64,000 bases of DNA from an uncultured Coriobacteriaceae bacterium (GCA_944322305.1 CALUOP010000002.1:1-64000); one strand, 5' to 3'. Shown: positions 18,032 to 28,410, numbered from the stretch's first letter. The notes: generated by a model from the letters alone, not told the origin. Numbers and translations: made by a program.

Positions 18032-18841
18032 ATGCCCTACACCATCCGCGGAGACGTGCACACCCACACGCTGTTCTCGCGCCACGCCTACTCAACCATC
18101 GCCGAAGACGTTGCCGCTGCCGCGGCCGCCGGGCTTGACCTGCTGGGCTCGACCGATCACTTCAGCTCCATGCTGTTCCCCGAGCAGCACGTGCGCAACT
18201 TCCAGTACCTCCTGAACCGCAGCTGCTGGCCGCGCAGGTGGGACGGCGTCACCGTGCTGCGCGGCGCCGAGGTCGACATTACCGGGCTCGACGGCTCGTT
18301 CTTTGGGCAGGATATCCCGGTGCCCGAAAGCATCAGCGGCCATCCGGAGAAAGCGGGGACCACGCTGTTTGGCCTGGTGGCCGCGCAGTGCGATTACCTG
18401 ATCGCGAGCGTGCACAACGAGCTGTTCGCCGCGGGCGCCACGCGCGACCAGGCGGCCGACATGTATATCCGCGCGCTCGAGCACCCGCAGGTGCTCGTCT
18501 TAGGCCACGTGGGCCGCGCGGGCGTGCCGTTTGACGTGGACCGCGTGCTCAAGCGGGCGCGCGAGCTGGGCAAGCTCATCGAGATCAACGAGCACAGCTT
18601 GGAGGCGCGCCGCCCCGCAACCGACAGCGCCTGCCGCCATATAGCCGAGCGCTGCGCCGAGCTGGGCGTGGGCATTGTGGTGAACTCCGACGCGCACATA
18701 GCCGCGGCTATCGGGCGCTACCCGCATGCCGAAGCGCTGCTCGGGGAGATCGGTTTCCCCGAGGAGCTTGTGGCCAACCGCAGCGCCGAGGCGTTCTGCG
18801 CGGCCATGGTGGCCGCCGGCCTGCCCGACCCGCGGGCGTAA
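18032..18841 (+). CDS. PHP-domain phosphoesterase
   Basis: This 269-residue metal-dependent hydrolase has the PHP fold. Metal ligands are visible in DVHTHTLFSRHAYST at the start, GSTDHFSS, EVDIT, ASVHNE, LGHVGR and the terminal NSDAHIA. The overall pattern is closest to the YcdX-like phosphatase group. The ATG at 18032 has AAGGAG five bases upstream. Likely substrates are small phosphate esters, but none is shown by context. Confidence 0.85.
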   Translation: MPYTIRGDVHTHTLFSRHAYSTIAEDVAAAAAAGLDLLGSTDHFSSMLFPEQHVRNFQYLLNRSCWPRRWDGVTVLRGAEVDITGLDGSFFGQDIPVPESISGHPEKAGTTLFGLVAAQCDYLIASVHNELFAAGATRDQAADMYIRALEHPQVLVLGHVGRAGVPFDVDRVLKRARELGKLIEINEHSLEARRPATDSACRHIAERCAELGVGIVVNSDAHIAAAIGRYPHAEALLGEIGFPEELVANRSAEAFCAAMVAAGLPDPRA

Positions 18842-19091
18842 GGGCCGGCGGGCGAGAAGCGCGCTGGGCCTGCGCTCACCCTCCGGCGCTGAGCGTGCCG
18901 TTCATCAGGGGAACCCGCTGCCGTGCGACGAGGTGGCGGGTTCCTGCAGTTTGGGAGAAATGCCCCCGGTTCGCTGCATATGCAGGCCGGCTGTGCGAAA
19001 ATAGCGGATGCTTCTGCCGGCGGCGCACGGCGCCCGCGCAGGGCACGGTCGGGAACGCATCGGCTGACGAGAGACCAAGGGGTTGTGGGTT

Positions 19092-20468
19092 ATGGCACCT
19101 TCCGATACCAAGGACAATGCGGCTGCGGCCGCGAACAAGCCGCGCGACGGGCACGGGAACAGCCCGGCTGCGGACGCGACGCATACGGAACGCAAGGCGG
19201 GCAAGGCTCGCGCGGGCAAAAAAGGCATGGGTCATCGCTCGGCCGCGCGCGCCTCGGTGAAGCGCGAGGCGGCGCCCGAGGCCGCGGAGGCGCCCAAGTC
19301 CAAGGGCGAGAAGCGCCGCGAGCGCCACGAGCACCTGTCCAAGGCCGGCAAGATCGTGCTGGTGGCGATTGGCTGTTTGGCCATGCTGCTTTCGGTCACG
19401 GCCATGGCGTGCTCGGGCTTCCTCAGCCAGGAGAGCACCGGCTACCACCTCACGGGCGGCGTGGCGGCTACCGTGAACGGCACCAACATCACCGAGGACA
19501 CGGTGACGCGCCAGATCATGAGCCAGCGTAGCTCGGGCGGCTACGACTCCGACGAGGACTGGGCCCAGTACCTGGTCGACAACGGCATGACCCCCGAGAG
19601 CCTGCGCCAGAGCATCATCGACAGCTACGTCGAGCAGCTCACCATCCAGCAGGCCATCAAGGACAACAACATCACCGTTTCGGACGAGGACGTTGAGGAC
19701 GCGTGGAACGACGCCGTTTCCAACTACGACAGCGAGGACGCGTTTTTGAGCCTGCTCTCCCAGATGGGCTACACCGAGGACACCTACAAGGAGACGCTGC
19801 GCTCCAACCTCGAACAGCAGAAGCTGCGCGACACGGTGGCCGCGGTGGACGACCCGTCCGACCAGGATATTCTCGACTACCTGAACGAGAACCTCGACAC
19901 CTACAACGACGCGCGCAAGAGCTCGCACATCCTGTTCAAGGTTGATTCCGACGGCAGCAACGACGCCGAGCAGCAGGCGGCCGCCCAGGAGGTTCTCGAC
20001 AAGATCAACGCCGGCGAGATCAGCTTCGAGGACGCCGCCAAGGAGTACTCCGAGGACACCTCGGCCGAAGACGGCGGCAACGTGGGCTGGGACTGCCTCA
20101 CGAGCTTCGTGACCGAGTACGAGGACGCGCTCAAGCAGCTCCAACCGGGACAGGTGAGCGGGCTGGTGAAGTCGACCTACGGCTACCACATCATCACCTG
20201 CACGGACCTGTTCCAGGTGGACGGCAGCGTGGAGAGCATCGACCAGGTGCCGGACGAGATCAAGGACTACATCTCCAACATCATCAAGACCCAGGAGGAG
20301 AACGACGCGTACAACACGTGGTACGAGGACTACTCCTCCAAGATGGACGTCACGGTGAACGACATGCCTGCGGACGTGCCGTACAGCGTGAGCCTGGACG
20401 GCGTCGAGCCCTCGTCGAACGATGACGCGGCGAGCGCTGATACAAGCGCGGACGCGAGCGCCGAGTAG
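19092..20468 (+). CDS. Membrane-anchored SurA/PrsA-like parvulin peptidyl-prolyl isomerase
   Basis: This 458-residue foldase has a basic cytoplasmic part of about 85 residues and one hydrophobic segment (LVAIGCLAMLLSVTAMAC). A SurA_N-type chaperone domain (AATVNGTNITEDTVTRQIM) and a parvulin domain at about 275-385 follow, with RKSSHILFKV, FEDAAKEYSEDTSAEDGGN and VKSTYGYHII. It would help folding of exported proteins outside the membrane. The segment ends in a weak lipobox-like AMAC, but the long N-terminal part makes a plain membrane anchor more likely. The Asp/Glu-rich tail is low complexity. The ATG at 19092 has AAGGGG upstream. Confidence 0.87.
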   Translation: MAPSDTKDNAAAAANKPRDGHGNSPAADATHTERKAGKARAGKKGMGHRSAARASVKREAAPEAAEAPKSKGEKRRERHEHLSKAGKIVLVAIGCLAMLLSVTAMACSGFLSQESTGYHLTGGVAATVNGTNITEDTVTRQIMSQRSSGGYDSDEDWAQYLVDNGMTPESLRQSIIDSYVEQLTIQQAIKDNNITVSDEDVEDAWNDAVSNYDSEDAFLSLLSQMGYTEDTYKETLRSNLEQQKLRDTVAAVDDPSDQDILDYLNENLDTYNDARKSSHILFKVDSDGSNDAEQQAAAQEVLDKINAGEISFEDAAKEYSEDTSAEDGGNVGWDCLTSFVTEYEDALKQLQPGQVSGLVKSTYGYHIITCTDLFQVDGSVESIDQVPDEIKDYISNIIKTQEENDAYNTWYEDYSSKMDVTVNDMPADVPYSVSLDGVEPSSNDDAASADTSADASAE

Positions 20469-20504
20469 GGGCATCGCTGCGGGCAGCGCGCTTGGACGCG
20501 ATTT

Positions 20505-20760
20505 CGACATCTGGCGAGCGGTTGGTCGCTCGTTCGACATGAATTGACCAGTTGGTCGCTCAAAACGCAGCTAAAACCGGGATAACCGGGAATTAGCTGT
20601 CGTGCGAGCGACCAACTGCTATTTAGATGTCATAGGCGCGATCAACGCAACCCTTGGACGACGAATTAGCGACCAGCTGATTCCTTGCCTGACAGATAAG
20701 CGACCAACCGATTTTGCCGTAGCCCTTGGCCGACGCTTGCGCGACCAACCGCTGCCCCTC
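20505..20760. repeat. Cluster of GCGACCAAC/GTTGGTCGC repeats with nested hairpin
   Basis: At least six copies of GTTGGTCGC, or its complement, lie in this gene-free stretch. Two pair exactly: CAGTTGGTCGCTC (20549-20561) with GAGCGACCAACTG (20606-20618). Inside that pair AGCTAA (20569-20574) pairs with TTAGCT (20593-20598). A second locus with the same nested layout lies at 55937-56032. The rest of 20469-20924 shows nothing else recognisable. Confidence 0.65.
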
Positions 20761-20924
20761 TGACGACCTCGCCGCGCTGTTGCCGCGCGCTTACCGTTCC
20801 GCGTCTTTTATCGTCCGCTGGCAAGGTTGTGCGAAAGCCGGCGCGTCCGTTGGGTAGACGATCTACTACAGTGGTTCCAACGGTAAGATGGCCGCATGGC
20901 CGTTGAGGTGAAAGGAGCGCGATC

Positions 20925-21218
20925 ATGGGAGTGAAGGCAGAGGAGACGGTAACGTTCGCATATGACGAGTTCGTCAACTACCTGCGCGCCAAGACGCGTA
21001 TTTTTATGGAGTACGACGGGCACGAGTACTACCTCACCCACACCGACGGCTACTGGCGCGCGCAGGACTGCGCCAAGCTGAACGAGAAGCAGCACTTCAC
21101 CGACTGCTCCGAGCTGGTAACTACGCTGGCCGAGTTCTTGGAGCTCCCGTGGCTGGACGATAAGAGCGTCAAGGACGTCTTCGACGACGCCACCTTCTAC
21201 GAGTCCATCCAGGAGTAA
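20925..21218 (+). CDS. Small conserved-looking protein of unknown function
   Basis: This 97-residue, acidic, probably cytoplasmic protein is rich in aromatic residues (EYDGHEYYLTHTDGYWRAQD). It has a helical C-terminal half (LVTTLAEFLELPWLDDKS). I do not recognise the family. The coding sequence is convincing: AAAGGAG upstream, normal codon use and a terminator-like hairpin directly after it. No partner genes nearby suggest a role. Confidence 0.7.
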   Translation: MGVKAEETVTFAYDEFVNYLRAKTRIFMEYDGHEYYLTHTDGYWRAQDCAKLNEKQHFTDCSELVTTLAEFLELPWLDDKSVKDVFDDATFYESIQE

Positions 21219-21258
21219 CACGCGCATCTGACCCGAGCGCATCGAACGTGAGGGAACG

Positions 21259-21330
21259 AGGTCGGCCGGTAAGGAACCCGAAATGTGCCCGATATCACAT
21301 TTCGGAACCCTTACCGGCCGACCTCTTTTT
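21259..21330 (+). terminator. Two-level hairpin, copy 1 (terminator-like)
   Basis: The outer stem of 16 bp (21259-21274 with 21309-21324) encloses a 3-by-3 internal bulge and an inner stem of 10 bp (CCGAAATGTG with CACATTTCGG). The loop is CCCGATAT. A CTTTTT run follows, so it can end transcription of the upstream small gene. Its bulge, inner stem ends and loop are repeated, with compensatory changes, on the opposite strand at 21381-21452. Confidence 0.8.
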
Positions 21331-21380
21331 GCTGTGTAAGCTGGATTGAGATGCTGGGTGACGTGCTGCCGCGCCTGAGA

Positions 21381-21452
21381 GAGGGGCTGGGCGACAAGAG
21401 TTCCGAATTTTGATATCGGGCAAAATTCGGGTTCCTTGTCGCCCAGCCCCTC
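21381..21452 (-). repeat. Two-level hairpin, copy 2, opposite orientation
   Basis: The outer stem of 18 bp (21381-21398 with 21435-21452) encloses an inner stem of 10 bp (CCGAATTTTG with CAAAATTCGG). Read on the minus strand the loop is the same CCCGATAT as in copy 1, and AAGGAACCCGAA precedes it as in copy 1. The outer stem sequence differs completely from copy 1 while the pairing is kept. Confidence 0.75.
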
Positions 21453-21487
21453 GTGTTGCGTAAAGGGGCAGATGCGCTTCTCGGGGG

Positions 21488-21566
21488 CATACCACTGGTT
21501 CTTTCTTGGGCTGGCGGTGTGAAAGTTGCAAACTGGTATGGCCAATTTAATACCACTGTGGTTCAA
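21488..21566. promoter_or_regulatory. Repeated ATACCACTG/TGGTAT sites before glmS
   Basis: ATACCACTGGTTC (from 21488) and ATACCACTGTGGTTC (from 21552) are near-direct repeats. TGGTAT near 21534 is inverted relative to the second, 10 bases away. They lie 75-150 bases before the glmS start and could be operators for a GntR/NagR-type amino-sugar regulator or part of the promoter. This is inference only. Confidence 0.3.
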
Positions 21567-21640
21567 TAGTGCCCACGCGCACGCGGGGCCGGGTGCTGGC
21601 GTGCCGAGGTTTTGCATATACGGCGGGGAAGGAGCCTCCC

Positions 21641-23509
<1,869 letters not shown>

Positions 23510-23536
23510 GGCGCCAAGGCGGCGAGAACTGCGAGC

Positions 23537-23567
23537 AAGGGGGTGCGTAGGCGCCCCCCCCTTTTTT
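23537..23567 (+). terminator. Terminator after glmS
   Basis: A G-run stem (AGGGGG) pairs with a C-run (CCCCCC) and is followed by six T residues, about 30 bases after the glmS stop. Confidence 0.75.
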
Positions 23568-23770
23568 GCTGCGCGCCAGGTCTCTGCCCAACGCGCCCGG
23601 TCCGGGTGCAGGGGCGAGAACGGCGCAGGCTTCGGGTTTTGGGGCTGTGGGCCGCCGCACGCGGGCTGCGGGCGGTGCGGCGGCTCTTGTCGCAGGGGCG
23701 CTTTCTCGCATTTTGCTATACTGCCGGCTTGGATATGCAAGGCATCGTGCGAAGGCTAAAGGGGAGCAGC

Positions 23771-24433
23771 ATGCCGATTCAAGCCGTGGTTTTTGATATG
23801 GACGGCGTCTTGGTGGACACCGAGTTCTTTTACCGCGAGCAGCTGCAGCGGTTTTTCTCCAAAAACGGCATCGAGGTTCCTCTTGAGGCGCTGAACGCGC
23901 AGGTGGGGCAGTCGCACCCGTATTACCTGGCGTTCCTCCAAAAATGGTGGGAGCACGGCACGGGCGAGCGCCTGGCCGGCCCCGTGCTCGAGCGCATGGT
24001 GGCCGAGCAGACCGCCGACGTGCCGGTTGACTACGCGGCGCTGCTCAACCCCGGCGTGCCCGAGACGTTGGACGCGCTGCGCGCTCGCGGGTACCGCGTG
24101 GCGCTGGCCTCTTCCTCAAAGCACGACAACATCGCCCAGGTGCTGGGCGCATGCGGCCTTACCGGGCGCTTTGAGCTGATCGTATCGGGCGAGGACTTCA
24201 CCGAAAGCAAGCCCAACCCCGAGATCTACCTGCACACGGTGGCGGCGCTCGGCCTGCCGGCGGAGGCGTGCGCCGCGGTGGAGGACTCCGACGTGGGCAT
24301 CACGGCGGCGCGCCGCGCCGGGCTTACGGTTATCGCCAAGCGCGAGGAACGCTTTGCTTTGACGCAGGAGGGGGCCGACTGCAAGATCGACGCGATTCCC
24401 GACTTGCTGCCCCTGTTGGAGCGCTTGGGGTAA
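23771..24433 (+). CDS. HAD-superfamily sugar-phosphatase or phosphomutase-like hydrolase
   Basis: This 220-residue cytoplasmic HAD hydrolase has the C1-type cap. Motif I is DMDGVLVDTE at residues 9-18, motif II SSSKHDN, motif III the Lys of ESKPNPEIY and motif IV EDSDVGITAARRAG. This pattern suits beta-phosphoglucomutase-like proteins and small phosphatases. It follows glmS but has a terminator in between, so no pathway link can be claimed. Confidence 0.85.
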   Translation: MPIQAVVFDMDGVLVDTEFFYREQLQRFFSKNGIEVPLEALNAQVGQSHPYYLAFLQKWWEHGTGERLAGPVLERMVAEQTADVPVDYAALLNPGVPETLDALRARGYRVALASSSKHDNIAQVLGACGLTGRFELIVSGEDFTESKPNPEIYLHTVAALGLPAEACAAVEDSDVGITAARRAGLTVIAKREERFALTQEGADCKIDAIPDLLPLLERLG

Positions 24434-24491
24434 GAGCGGGTGCTTGGGCGCCTGCGGCTGCCGTACCGCGCCGCCTGCGGCCGCCCTTCTC

Positions 24492-25448
24492 TTATCCGGC
24501 GAGAAGCTCCTGCCACTCGCGGAGGATCGCCCGGTAGCGCGGGGCGTACAGGCTTCCCGCCTGCCAGATGAGCGTGAAGTCGTGCGTCAGGGCAAAGTCG
24601 GCGGGCGTTATGTCAACCAAGGTGCCGGCGGCAAGCTCGCGCTCAACGGCGACGCGGTACAGAAACGTTGCGCCCAGCCCCGCTTCCGCGCAGGCCTTGA
24701 GAGCTGCGACGCTGCCGATTTCAACGGTGCGGGCAAAGTCGGCGGGGGAGAGCTCGCGGGTTGCCAGGTGCCGCTCCAAGATCTCGCGGGTGCCCGAGCC
24801 CTCTTCGCGCAGGATCAGCGGCAGGGCGAGCAGGTCGGCAAGCTGTGTCTGAGTCGCCTTGCCGCGGTCGGGGCCAGGGCTGTGGTCGGCGGTCTGCGTC
24901 GGCGCGATGTCGTGCCCCGCTGCGAGCGCCGGCGCGCAAACCGCCGCGATCGGTTCGTGCGAGAAGGGCTCCGAGGCAAAGGAGCTGTGGTCAAACGAAC
25001 CTTCTACCAGCGCAAAGTCTATCGATCCGGCTTCGAGGGCCTGCAGGAGCCCCTGGGTGTTGCCCACGGTGAGGAGGAAGTGCGCCTCGGGGTGCGCGGC
25101 GAGGTAGGCGGGCAGGACGCAGGGCATCACGTAGTCGCCGATGGTGCGGGTGGCCCCAAGCCGCACTGGCTGCAGATCGGCCGCGCCGCTGGCGAGCTCG
25201 CGGGTCTCGGCCTGCAGGCGCTGCTCGTCGTTGGCGATGCGGGCGAGCGCCTGGTACAGCAGGCGGCCGGCTGGCGTGATGACGGTTGCGCGGCCGCGCT
25301 TCTCGAACAGGCGCGCCTGGTAATGGCGCTCGAGCGCGCGGATGTGCTGGGACACGGCCGGCTGCGTGATGTGCAGGTGGCTGGCAGCGGTGGTAAAGCT
25401 GCCGCAGCGGCATACTTCCAAAAACGTGAGAGTGCGCGGGTCGAGCAT
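24492..25448 (-). CDS. LysR-family regulator, YeiE/CysL-like
   Basis: This 318-residue protein has a winged helix-turn-helix at residues 1-60 (FLEVCRCGSFTTAASHLHITQPAVSQHI). A LysR substrate-binding domain follows from about 90. It is divergent from yeiH, the usual neighbour of YeiE-type regulators, so it probably senses a sulfur metabolite and controls yeiH. I place the start at 25448, where AAGGAGG is six bases upstream. A frame opening at 25511 would add residues without homology. A short Asp/Gly-rich loop (HSPGPDRGKATQTQ) is longer than typical. Confidence 0.88.
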   Translation of the reverse strand: MLDPRTLTFLEVCRCGSFTTAASHLHITQPAVSQHIRALERHYQARLFEKRGRATVITPAGRLLYQALARIANDEQRLQAETRELASGAADLQPVRLGATRTIGDYVMPCVLPAYLAAHPEAHFLLTVGNTQGLLQALEAGSIDFALVEGSFDHSSFASEPFSHEPIAAVCAPALAAGHDIAPTQTADHSPGPDRGKATQTQLADLLALPLILREEGSGTREILERHLATRELSPADFARTVEIGSVAALKACAEAGLGATFLYRVAVERELAAGTLVDITPADFALTHDFTLIWQAGSLYAPRYRAILREWQELLAG

Positions 25449-25471
25449 GGTAGCCTCCTTGTTTACGTTCC

Positions 25472-25611
25472 AGCCTAGGTCTCCGGTGCTTAACTTAGGG
25501 CGCCGATTCATCAGTTCGGTGCTCCAACCTGGGTTGCCGATCTCCTAGCCCAGGTGTTCAACCTGGACAGTCGATCTTTTAGCCTAGGTCTCCGGCGTTC
25601 CAACCTAAGGC
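25472..25611. repeat. Four tandem 34/41-bp repeats with dyads between lysR gene and yeiH
   Basis: Units begin at 25472, 25513, 25547 and 25581. Units 2 and 3 are 34 bases. Unit 1 is 41 because of an extra TCTCCGG, which the partial fourth unit also carries. Each unit contains a form of CCWRGGT followed by AACCTRGG. In unit 3 CCAGGT and ACCTGG form a perfect dyad around five bases. The position in a divergent LysR-target intergenic region makes multiple operator sites a natural reading. Confidence 0.6.
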
Positions 25612-25748
25612 ATAAGCAATATTTATCTAATAATAACAACAAATGATTTTACGTTATGCCATAAACCGCGTAGCATGACATCTGCACGCCAGTCACGGCG
25701 GTATCGCCTGCGCGCTGGTTCAAGCACCCCCGGCGAGAGGATCCCCTC

Positions 25749-26792
25749 ATGCAAACGCTCCGCTCTTCCTGGAAAGGCCTGCTGTTCTGCCTGGCCATCT
25801 CCATCCCCGCCTGGCTGTTCGGCCAGCGGTTCGAAGTCATTGGCGGCCCGGTCTTCGCCATCCTCATCGGCATGGGGCTTGCGCTTGTCGTTCCGGCGCG
25901 TGCTTCTCGCCCGCTCGAGCCCGGTGTGAAGTTCACCAGCAAAAAGATCCTTCAGTACGCGGTGGTGCTGCTCGGCTTCGGGCTCAACCTCTCGCAGATC
26001 GCCCAGGTGGGTACCACCTCGCTGCCCATCATCGTCTCCACCATCGCCACGTCGCTGGTGATCGCGTTCGTGCTGTCCCGCGTGCTCAACATCCCCGGCA
26101 AGATCTCCACGCTCGTGGGCGTGGGTTCCTCAATCTGCGGCGGCTCGGCTATCGCCGCCACCGCGCCGGTCATCGACGCTGACGACGAGGAGATCGCCCA
26201 GTCCATCAGCGTTATCTTTCTGTTCAACGTCATCGCGGCGCTGATCTTTCCCACGCTCGGCAGCGTGCTCGGGCTTTCCAACGAGGGGTTCGGCCTGTTC
26301 GCGGGCACCGCGGTGAACGACACCTCGTCGGTCACGGCCGCAGCCGCCGCGTGGGACGGCATGCACCCTGCCGCGAACACGCTCGACGCGGCTACCATCG
26401 TCAAGCTCACGCGAACCCTGGCGATCATCCCCATCACGCTCGCGTTGGCCGCCTGGCAGCTGCGTCAGGCCAAGCGCGCCGCCGCGGCGGGCGAGGGCTC
26501 GGGCGAGGCCGCCGGCACCTTCGACCTCAAGAAGATCTTCCCGTTCTTCATCGTGTTCTTCGTCCTTGCCAGCGTGGTCACCACGGTCTTCGCGCTGCCA
26601 GCGGCCGTGACGGCGCCCATCAAAGAGCTCAGCAAGTTCTTCATCGTCATGGCCATGGCCGCCATCGGCTTCAACACCAACATCGTGAAGCTGGTGCGCA
26701 CAGGCGGCAAGCCCATCCTCATGGGCGCCTGCTGCTGGGTGGGTATCGCCGCGGTGAGCTTGGGGATGCAGCACGTTCTGGGCATCTGGTAG
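25749..26792 (+). CDS. yeiH: YeiH-family putative sulfate/anion exporter
   Basis: This 347-residue protein has about ten membrane helices. Family motifs are visible: [49 protein letters not shown] and [12 protein letters not shown]. YeiH proteins (UPF0324) are linked to sulfur-compound stress by their LysR neighbour, but their substrate is not firmly established. The divergent LysR gene and the repeat-bearing intergenic region support local regulation. Translation starts at the ATG at 25749 with GAGAGG upstream. Confidence 0.88.
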   Translation: MQTLRSSWKGLLFCLAISIPAWLFGQRFEVIGGPVFAILIGMGLALVVPARASRPLEPGVKFTSKKILQYAVVLLGFGLNLSQIAQVGTTSLPIIVSTIATSLVIAFVLSRVLNIPGKISTLVGVGSSICGGSAIAATAPVIDADDEEIAQSISVIFLFNVIAALIFPTLGSVLGLSNEGFGLFAGTAVNDTSSVTAAAAAWDGMHPAANTLDAATIVKLTRTLAIIPITLALAAWQLRQAKRAAAAGEGSGEAAGTFDLKKIFPFFIVFFVLASVVTTVFALPAAVTAPIKELSKFFIVMAMAAIGFNTNIVKLVRTGGKPILMGACCWVGIAAVSLGMQHVLGIW

Positions 26793-26835
26793 GCCGGCGC
26801 CGGCGCTTGCTCTCGCCGCAAAAGGTGCACGCACG

Positions 26836-26915
26836 AACGCTCCGCTTGCATCTTGTTTCTCTAATGGGCCGGATTCGGGCGTTTAGGTGACAAGAAGTGC
26901 AAGCGGAGCGTTTTT
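26836..26915 (+). terminator. 15-bp perfect stem hairpin with T-run, repeat copy 1
   Basis: AACGCTCCGCTTGCA (26836-26850) pairs exactly with 26898-26912 and is followed by TTTTT. TCTTGT and ACAAGA extend the stem inward. The loop contains TTTCTCTAATGGGCCGG. It follows yeiH by 45 bases and looks like its terminator, but the whole 73-bp unit recurs at 27036-27107. Confidence 0.7.
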
Positions 26916-26922
26916 ATCGACA

Positions 26923-26966
26923 AACTCTGCAAGCGCGGCGGCTGCTCAATGCAAGCGCGGCGACTG
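26923..26966. repeat. Two 22-bp tandem repeats of TGCAAGCGCGGCG
   Basis: CTGCAAGCGCGGCGGCTGCTCA is followed directly by a near copy, ATGCAAGCGCGGCGACTGTTCA. They lie between the two hairpin copies and echo their TGCAAGCG arm. Confidence 0.5.
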
Positions 26967-27035
26967 TTCAAAGGCGGCCGGCGGCGACGCGTGCGAGCCG
27001 GCAGGCGTTCCGCATGCAAACGGTATGCACAGAAG

Positions 27036-27107
27036 CGTTCCGCTGGCACTTTGTTTCTCTAACAGGCCGTTTTTGGGCTCTAGCTGATACGGAACGCATG
27101 CGGAACG
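27036..27107. repeat. Hairpin element copy 2
   Basis: CGTTCCGC (27036-27043) and GCGGAACG (27100-27107) are the ends. The interior TTTGTTTCTCTAACAGGCCG closely matches copy 1, and GCTGATACGGAACGCATGC matches the repeat at 1355-1374. The remainder of 26793-27142 contains no gene. Confidence 0.6.
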
Positions 27108-27142
27108 TTGTTGGGATGCGCGCGGTGGGCCGCAGAGCCGCG

Positions 27143-27562
27143 TTACGCCAGCGCGGCGCCCAAAGCGTGGCACGCCTCGGCGGCCTCGTCGTCGGGGTAG
27201 TCCTTGGCGATGACGGCGTCGGCAATCGAGACCCCGGCGTTCTCGGCGCGCTCTTTCCACAGGTCCATCCATTCGCCGTCCGCCCAGTCGTAGCTGCCGA
27301 ACAGCGCTACCTTGCGGCCGGGCAGCCCGGGCTCAACGTCGTCCCACATGGGCTCGAACTCATCGCTTTCAAGCTCCTCGAAGCCCATGGCCGGGCACCC
27401 GAAGGCAAAGGCGTCGTACTCGTCAAGCTTGGCCGAGGAGAACTCCGCTGCCTGCAGAACGTCGACTTCGGCGCCGGCCGTGCGCGCTCCCTCGGCCACC
27501 AGGTCGGCCATGGCCTCGGTGTTGCCCGTGCCGCTCCAAAACACCACTGCTACCTTGCTCAT
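27143..27562 (-). CDS. Short-chain flavodoxin
   Basis: This 139-residue flavodoxin carries FMN and shuttles electrons in place of ferredoxin. The phosphate-binding loop WSGTGNTEAMA is at residues 8-18. The flavin-flanking aromatic loops (GCPAMGFEELE and FGSYDWADGEWMD) are present. The ATG at 27562 has GAAAGGA upstream. It is the second gene after a DUF3793 gene in the same direction, a pairing I associate with anaerobes that save iron by using flavodoxin. Confidence 0.92.
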   Translation of the reverse strand: MSKVAVVFWSGTGNTEAMADLVAEGARTAGAEVDVLQAAEFSSAKLDEYDAFAFGCPAMGFEELESDEFEPMWDDVEPGLPGRKVALFGSYDWADGEWMDLWKERAENAGVSIADAVIAKDYPDDEAAEACHALGAALA

Positions 27563-27672
27563 TGCTTGTCCTTTCTCGTCATGCCCGCACATGCGGGCGG
27601 ATTACCGATAGGGTGGGCGCTTCGTTTTGCACGCCCGTTCGGGCGGTTGCCGCGCTCGCGCGGGGCGCGGCG

Positions 27673-28410
27673 TTATCGCCTGGCCCCTGCGGGACGGGGC
27701 GTTGCCGGGCGGGCCAAGTCGGCGAGGGTTGCCCCGGCGCTCCGCAGGCGCGCCGCCCTGCGCGCGCAGCGCTTGAACCGCGAGAAGCTCCGAAGCGCTT
27801 GCCGCGGGTTGGCGTACACCTTCCAACAGCCGAAGCAGATGAAGTTGCGCCCGCGGTGCGCTATGAAGCCCGCCACGTCCTCGTAGGGGTATCCCAAGAA
27901 GAAGCCGATCTCGTGCGGGACGCCCGTCTCGCACGAGAAGCGCGCGCCCAGCTGTTCGAGAAGCGCGTCGAGCCAAGCGGCGTCACCGGCTGCGCGCCCT
28001 GCTTGCGAAGCGCGGTAGCCTCCGAGCGCAAGCGCCCGCGACACGCGCGGGTCGGCCATGCTGCGCGCCAGGCGATCGGGGCGGTACACGAAGACGATGG
28101 CGCCGCAGGGACGCCAGGATAGAATCCGAGCGCGGATGCCGGCGTGGGAGAGGTTCTTCTCGCAGGCGTCCAGCAGCTGGGTAAGGCGCCTGCGCCGGCT
28201 GCGCTGGCCGTCGGTGAGGGGCGCGGCGTCTGCGCACCCGTTGCTTCTGCCCCAAGACATGCAGGGCCCCTGCGCCTGCGCCGTTCCGCGGGAAGAGGCG
28301 AAATCGCCCACAAAGGTGAACATGCTGGCCGGTCGGGCGTCGAGCAGTACGGCGGCGCAGTGGTACGCGATGGCGTCTTCCAGCGCATCCGACGTAAGCG
28401 GGCGTTCCAT
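27673..28410 (-). CDS. DUF3793-family protein
   Basis: This 245-residue, probably cytoplasmic protein of unknown biochemical role is recognised by the C-terminal block HEIGFFLGYPYEDVAGFI and the nearby CFGCWKVY. Genes of this family often stand next to flavodoxin, as here, where flavodoxin starts 110 bases downstream. The C-terminus is Arg-rich. The ATG at 28410 has AGGAGG upstream. Possible regulation by iron is suggested only by the neighbour and by leader motifs. Confidence 0.75.
   Translation of the reverse strand: MERPLTSDALEDAIAYHCAAVLLDARPASMFTFVGDFASSRGTAQAQGPCMSWGRSNGCADAAPLTDGQRSRRRRLTQLLDACEKNLSHAGIRARILSWRPCGAIVFVYRPDRLARSMADPRVSRALALGGYRASQAGRAAGDAAWLDALLEQLGARFSCETGVPHEIGFFLGYPYEDVAGFIAHRGRNFICFGCWKVYANPRQALRSFSRFKRCARRAARLRSAGATLADLARPATPRPAGARR

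Noticed and set aside
21453-21640. glmS ribozyme
   Set aside because: The conserved ribozyme core and its pseudoknots could not be found, and the class is typical of Firmicutes.
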